DNA of 9,052 nucleotides, taken from positions 1 to 9,052 of the forward strand of contig JALOPK010000114.1 in NCBI GenBank assembly GCA_025453925.1, read 5' to 3'. The stretch is from Candidatus Eiseniibacteriota bacterium. GTDB taxonomy: Bacteria > JAFGKV01. How positions within the stretch are numbered: position 1 is the stretch's first letter; each line of letters begins with the position of its first letter. The position numbers and the translations under genes were made by a program. This document shows positions 6,406 through 9,052 of the stretch, piece after piece. The notes below the pieces were generated by a model that saw nothing but the letters and a program-made list of their open reading frames with translations, was not told the origin of the DNA and ran no database searches.

Positions 6406-8517
6406 CTACGCGGCCGCACCGCCTGTCCCGTGGGTACGGGCGTACTGCTTGTACCTGGCGTCGAGGTACACCTTGCGCAGGAAGGTCGCCAGGAAGAAGC
6501 TGACGATGATGGCGGCGATGGGATCCAGGTGCGCTCCGACCATCAGTGCCGCGAAGAGCACCGTGCCGAAGGTCAGAGTGACGCGATTGATCGCTCGCAG
6601 CATTGCCGGCGGGAGAACCTTGAAATGCTCGGGCCCGATCAGGTAGTCGCCGGTGTCCTCGACGGCCTGGGTGTGCTTGCGGTCAGGCAGCATGCGCACG
6701 GCGACGAAGCTCAACAGGTAGGCCATCGATCCGACGAAGATCAGCAAGGCGATGGACATAGTATCGCCGGGTTTCGACGGAATCGAGAACAGCGTTGCCT
6801 GGAGAGTCCGCAAGATCCCGAGATTCAGCCCGTTGTCGTAGAGCCAGGATCCGCTGGCGTACGAGAACGAGTAGGCGAGGTTCGCGACGGACATGAAGCC
6901 CGCGAAGAGGGAACCGGCGGCGGCGACCGGGATCACGGCCCCGACCAGGCTGAACGTGCTCATGCGAATGAAGGAGACAAGAATCGACATGAAGAAGTTG
7001 TACACGGCGTAGTAGCCCCACCGGACGGCCGAGAGACGCCCGCCAGGGACCGTCATCTTCGTCAGGCGGGTGCGTTCCGCGTCGCCATCTTTCTGGCGGT
7101 GCAGGTTGTATCCGTAGCAGGCGGCTTCTCTCTGGGTGGTCCAGCGGACGGTATCGGCCCCTGCGGCGCCCGGCGTGACCGAGATGTGGAGCGGACCTCC
7201 ATCGCTCTGCGGGATGTCGAGTTCGGCAGATCCGGCAGGAAGCGTCGCGGCGAGAGTAGTCGCGCTGGTATCCACGCTTGCGGCCGTGCTGTCGGCGGGC
7301 AGTGCCGCACCCGGTGCGGCGGAGTCTGCCGGCGGCGAGACCACCGCCAGCGGGCCGAAAGTCTGACTCGTCCCGTCAGTCCCTATCCGCTCCAGCCAGT
7401 ACCGGTAGAGCCCGGGCTTCCCCTCCTCGGCGACCTGTTCGTAGTCACGGGCCTTGGACCACGTTCCTTCCCCGGGAAGCGCGGCATGGATCCCGGTGGT
7501 GATCTTCGAGAACCATGGTTCAACCAACGCGTACTGGGTCAGGTTCACGCAGATGCTCAAAATGATGAACACTCGGAACACTGCCTTGAGGCCGAACTTG
7601 TCCTGCCACCTGACGCCCTTTTTCGCGAACCAGAGGACGCCCAAGAAGTATCCGGCATAGGCGATGCCGTCGGCGTAGCCGATACTGGTCTGGGAGAAGC
7701 CGATAGTCGAAATCAGGTAGTTGGTCCACAAGGCGCCCAGGGCGGGCTGGAAGTGGAAGAGGAAGTAAAACACGACGATCCACAGGATGGGACCCGTGTT
7801 GAGGCCGTCCCAGAAGTTGAGGACGGATTTCTTGATCGGTATCGAGTGGGCCACGTCTTTCGGCAGGCGCAAGGCCACGAGGAGCACGATGATCGGCACG
7901 GCGGCCAGGCCGAAGAGCAGATACTTGATGGGTACGTTGTCGGCGATCCACCCTCCCGATGCGCCGCCAAAGATGCTCGTGCCGTAGATCGCGGCCCAGC
8001 AGATGGCCTGGTTGAGACCGACGGTGGCGGCCTTCGATCTCCCCGAGGTCTTGCTCTCTTCGTCGCCGGTGATGACGGTCGCCCGGTCCACCGCGACATC
8101 CGTGCAGGCGAAGAAGATCGAGAGAACGAACATCAGCCAGAAGAACACCACGGCCGAGGTGTCGAAGAATGGCGTGACGGCGTAGAAGAGCGCACCTGAA
8201 GCCAGGAGGAGGACCAGCGCCACCTTCGTCTTCCCGAAGGCGTCCATGAAGAACCCGATGACTGGCTTGAAACTCCAGGCGAGGTACGAACGCGAGAACA
8301 TGGCCTGGGTGTCGGCTGCGCTCAGCCCGTACGTGAAGTGGAAGTGCCGGAAGAAGGACTGGTACGTGATACCCTGGAAGGGATTCGCCAATCCCTGGAG
8401 CACATACTCCATGGCGAACAACACCTTGTAAGGATTCCAGCCGAAGATCGTCTTCATCTTCGGGGCGGGACCTGAGGGCTGACTCTGGGAAGCCTTCTGC
8501 GCGGGGGTCTCGGGCAT
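6406..8517 (-). CDS. BT1/folate-biopterin-type MFS transporter with periplasmic FN3-like insert
   Basis: This is a 703-residue inner-membrane transporter. The ATG at 8517 follows AGGAG (8525-8529) with a 7-base spacer. The N-terminal half looks like the BT1 branch of the major facilitator superfamily: NPFQGITYQSFF (45-56), LAWSFKPVIGFFMDAFG (79-95) and ACTDVAVDRATVITG (137-151). Membrane segments lie at about 30-50, 68-90, 97-114, 121-138, 168-185, 197-216, 243-263, 277-297, 311-332, 500-520, 524-556 and 585-607. Residues about 340-495 interrupt the fold between helices 9 and 10, a loop predicted to be periplasmic. They hold FN3-like sequence and an Ala/Ser/Thr/Pro-rich linker. After helix 12 come a soluble stretch (610-640) and two more hydrophobic segments (643-661, 665-682). 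The usual family length is about 450-550 residues. The substrate cannot be told: family members carry folates, pterins and other solutes. The neighbours do not settle it. Confidence 0.82.
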   Translation of the reverse strand: MPETPAQKASQSQPSGPAPKMKTIFGWNPYKVLFAMEYVLQGLANPFQGITYQSFFRHFHFTYGLSAADTQAMFSRSYLAWSFKPVIGFFMDAFGKTKVALVLLLASGALFYAVTPFFDTSAVVFFWLMFVLSIFFACTDVAVDRATVITGDEESKTSGRSKAATVGLNQAICWAAIYGTSIFGGASGGWIADNVPIKYLLFGLAAVPIIVLLVALRLPKDVAHSIPIKKSVLNFWDGLNTGPILWIVVFYFLFHFQPALGALWTNYLISTIGFSQTSIGYADGIAYAGYFLGVLWFAKKGVRWQDKFGLKAVFRVFIILSICVNLTQYALVEPWFSKITTGIHAALPGEGTWSKARDYEQVAEEGKPGLYRYWLERIGTDGTSQTFGPLAVVSPPADSAAPGAALPADSTAASVDTSATTLAATLPAGSAELDIPQSDGGPLHISVTPGAAGADTVRWTTQREAACYGYNLHRQKDGDAERTRLTKMTVPGGRLSAVRWGYYAVYNFFMSILVSFIRMSTFSLVGAVIPVAAAGSLFAGFMSVANLAYSFSYASGSWLYDNGLNLGILRTLQATLFSIPSKPGDTMSIALLIFVGSMAYLLSFVAVRMLPDRKHTQAVEDTGDYLIGPEHFKVLPPAMLRAINRVTLTFGTVLFAALMVGAHLDPIAAIIVSFFLATFLRKVYLDARYKQYARTHGTGGAAA

Positions 8518-8606
8518 GGGTGCGCTCCTGTACTACCGGGGTACCGTGCCGAGTGTGGGAAACGCGCCGGGGCGTCTCACGCACCGGCCGGGAGAACGGA
8601 TGCAGG

Positions 8607-8635
8607 ATTCAGGACTGACCGGTCGCGCTTGTCAA
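8607..8635 (-). promoter_or_regulatory. Candidate sigma-70-type promoter for the transporter gene
   Basis: TTGACA on the minus strand (8635-8630) matches the -35 consensus perfectly and overlaps the TGA stop of the flavin reductase gene. CTGAAT (8612-8607) follows after 17 bases and is a weak -10 match (three of six). Transcription would begin near 8600, about 80 bases before the transporter ATG. The spacing is ideal, but the poor -10 makes this tentative. Confidence 0.3.
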
Positions 8636-9052
8636 GGCTGCGGCGCGGTGGGAGTCGCTGCCGGCGTTCGGTGCCCCTCCGTGCCCCATGCGGCCACGAT
8701 CTCCCCGAAGTACGCCGTGTGGTAGTCTTTCTGGGGGTACTCGTCGTCGATGGAGTGGTCCAGGAAGTGCGCGGGGTCGAACTGATTGCGGTAGATGGTT
8801 CGGCATTCCAGGATCAGCTCCGCCTCTTGGAATGAAGGCGCCATGACCGCCGACGATGGTACGGGGGTCAGGCCACAGCCCGGAAGCTTGTCGCCATCGC
8901 GACCAGACAGCGTCCCAAGGCGGACGAGGGCCGGCCGGTGGGCCTCCGAGAAGGCGGAAAGCGTGAAGGTCGGGTAGCGCTCGATGAACCCGTGGGTGTG
9001 GCGGGTCGGCCTCACGACTACTTGAGCGAACGGACGGTTCCACATCACCCCG
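8632..9052 (-). CDS. Flavin reductase-like protein (FMN-binding split barrel), N-terminus outside window
   Basis: The minus strand is open from the window edge to a TGA at 8634-8632, giving 139 codons. GTG and ATG codons at 9048 and 9045 are unlikely to be the start: in this family GVMWNRP is an internal segment following the first flavin-binding strands. Family features seen, numbered from the first full codon (9051-9049), are VVRPTRHTHGFIE (12-24), FTLSAF (29-34), GTLSGRDGDKLPGCGLTP (46-63), ILECRTIYRNQ (80-90) and FLDHSIDDEYPQKDYHTAYFGEI (96-118). Proteins of this type bind FMN and reduce flavins or act as flavoredoxin-like electron carriers in the cytoplasm; the exact partner is unknown. 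The end is a short Ala/Pro/Thr-rich tail that looks unstructured. The transporter gene starts 114 bases downstream, and that gap holds a candidate promoter and the transporter ribosome-binding site but no gene. Confidence 0.8.
   Translation of the reverse strand, partial: GVMWNRPFAQVVVRPTRHTHGFIERYPTFTLSAFSEAHRPALVRLGTLSGRDGDKLPGCGLTPVPSSAVMAPSFQEAELILECRTIYRNQFDPAHFLDHSIDDEYPQKDYHTAYFGEIVAAWGTEGHRTPAATPTAPQP

Noticed and set aside
6430-8199. A 589-codon open frame on the plus strand antisense to the transporter
   Set aside because: It is rich in Gly, Arg, Glu, Asp and His with no recognisable domain, the typical look of an antisense frame in GC-rich DNA. The minus-strand frame has clear membrane segments, family motifs and a ribosome-binding site.
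7520-8584. A 354-codon minus-strand frame overlapping the transporter
   Set aside because: It is a plus-one shadow of the transporter gene, Arg/Pro/His-rich with no membrane segments or domains.
8632-9048. Complete flavin reductase gene starting at GTG 9048 or ATG 9045
   Set aside because: The encoded protein would lack the first flavin-binding strands of the family, the frame continues open to the window edge, and no ribosome-binding site can be judged there.

Overview
The window comes from a high-GC, probably Gram-negative bacterium. A stand-alone MtgA-type peptidoglycan glycosyltransferase points to a Gram-negative envelope. Large cyclase–ATPase–TPR proteins and a periplasmic FN3-like insert fit GC-rich lineages such as Myxococcota, Gemmatimonadota, Acidobacteriota or related candidate phyla. 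No marker gene is present, so the phylum is a guess. I found no tRNA, rRNA, CRISPR array, insertion sequence or phage gene.

All six supported genes lie on the minus strand, so the order of transcription runs from high to low coordinates. (1) 8632-9052 is the C-terminal part of a flavin reductase-like protein, cut by the window end. (2) 6406-8517 is a 703-residue transporter of the folate-biopterin (BT1) branch of the major facilitator superfamily. It carries a large periplasmic insertion with FN3-like sequence and two extra C-terminal membrane segments. (3) 2555-6259 is a 1234-residue signalling protein with an N-terminal class III nucleotide cyclase domain, a STAND/AAA-type ATPase, and a TPR array with a strict 40-residue period. 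(4) 1828-2574 is a polyphosphate glucokinase (ppgK) whose start overlaps the end of gene 3 by 20 bases. (5) 907-1605 is mtgA. (6) 1-897 is the N-terminal 299 residues of a polytopic membrane protein resembling GT-C glycosyltransferases, starting 9 bases after mtgA and running off the window.

There are three likely expression blocks. The cyclase/ATPase/TPR gene and ppgK are tightly coupled, which suggests that a regulatory ATPase and a glucose-phosphorylating enzyme are made together. mtgA and the membrane protein form a second block with an envelope theme. The transporter sits alone between gaps of 114 and 146 bases, with a candidate promoter overlapping the end of the flavin reductase gene. 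The non-coding gaps hold several short inverted repeats, described below, whose function is unproven.

The most unusual points are the FN3-like insert in the transporter, whose halves appear in swapped order, the cyclase-ATPase/ppgK overlap, and the 40-residue TPR array. Nothing here amounts to a clearly recognisable new defence or mobile system.
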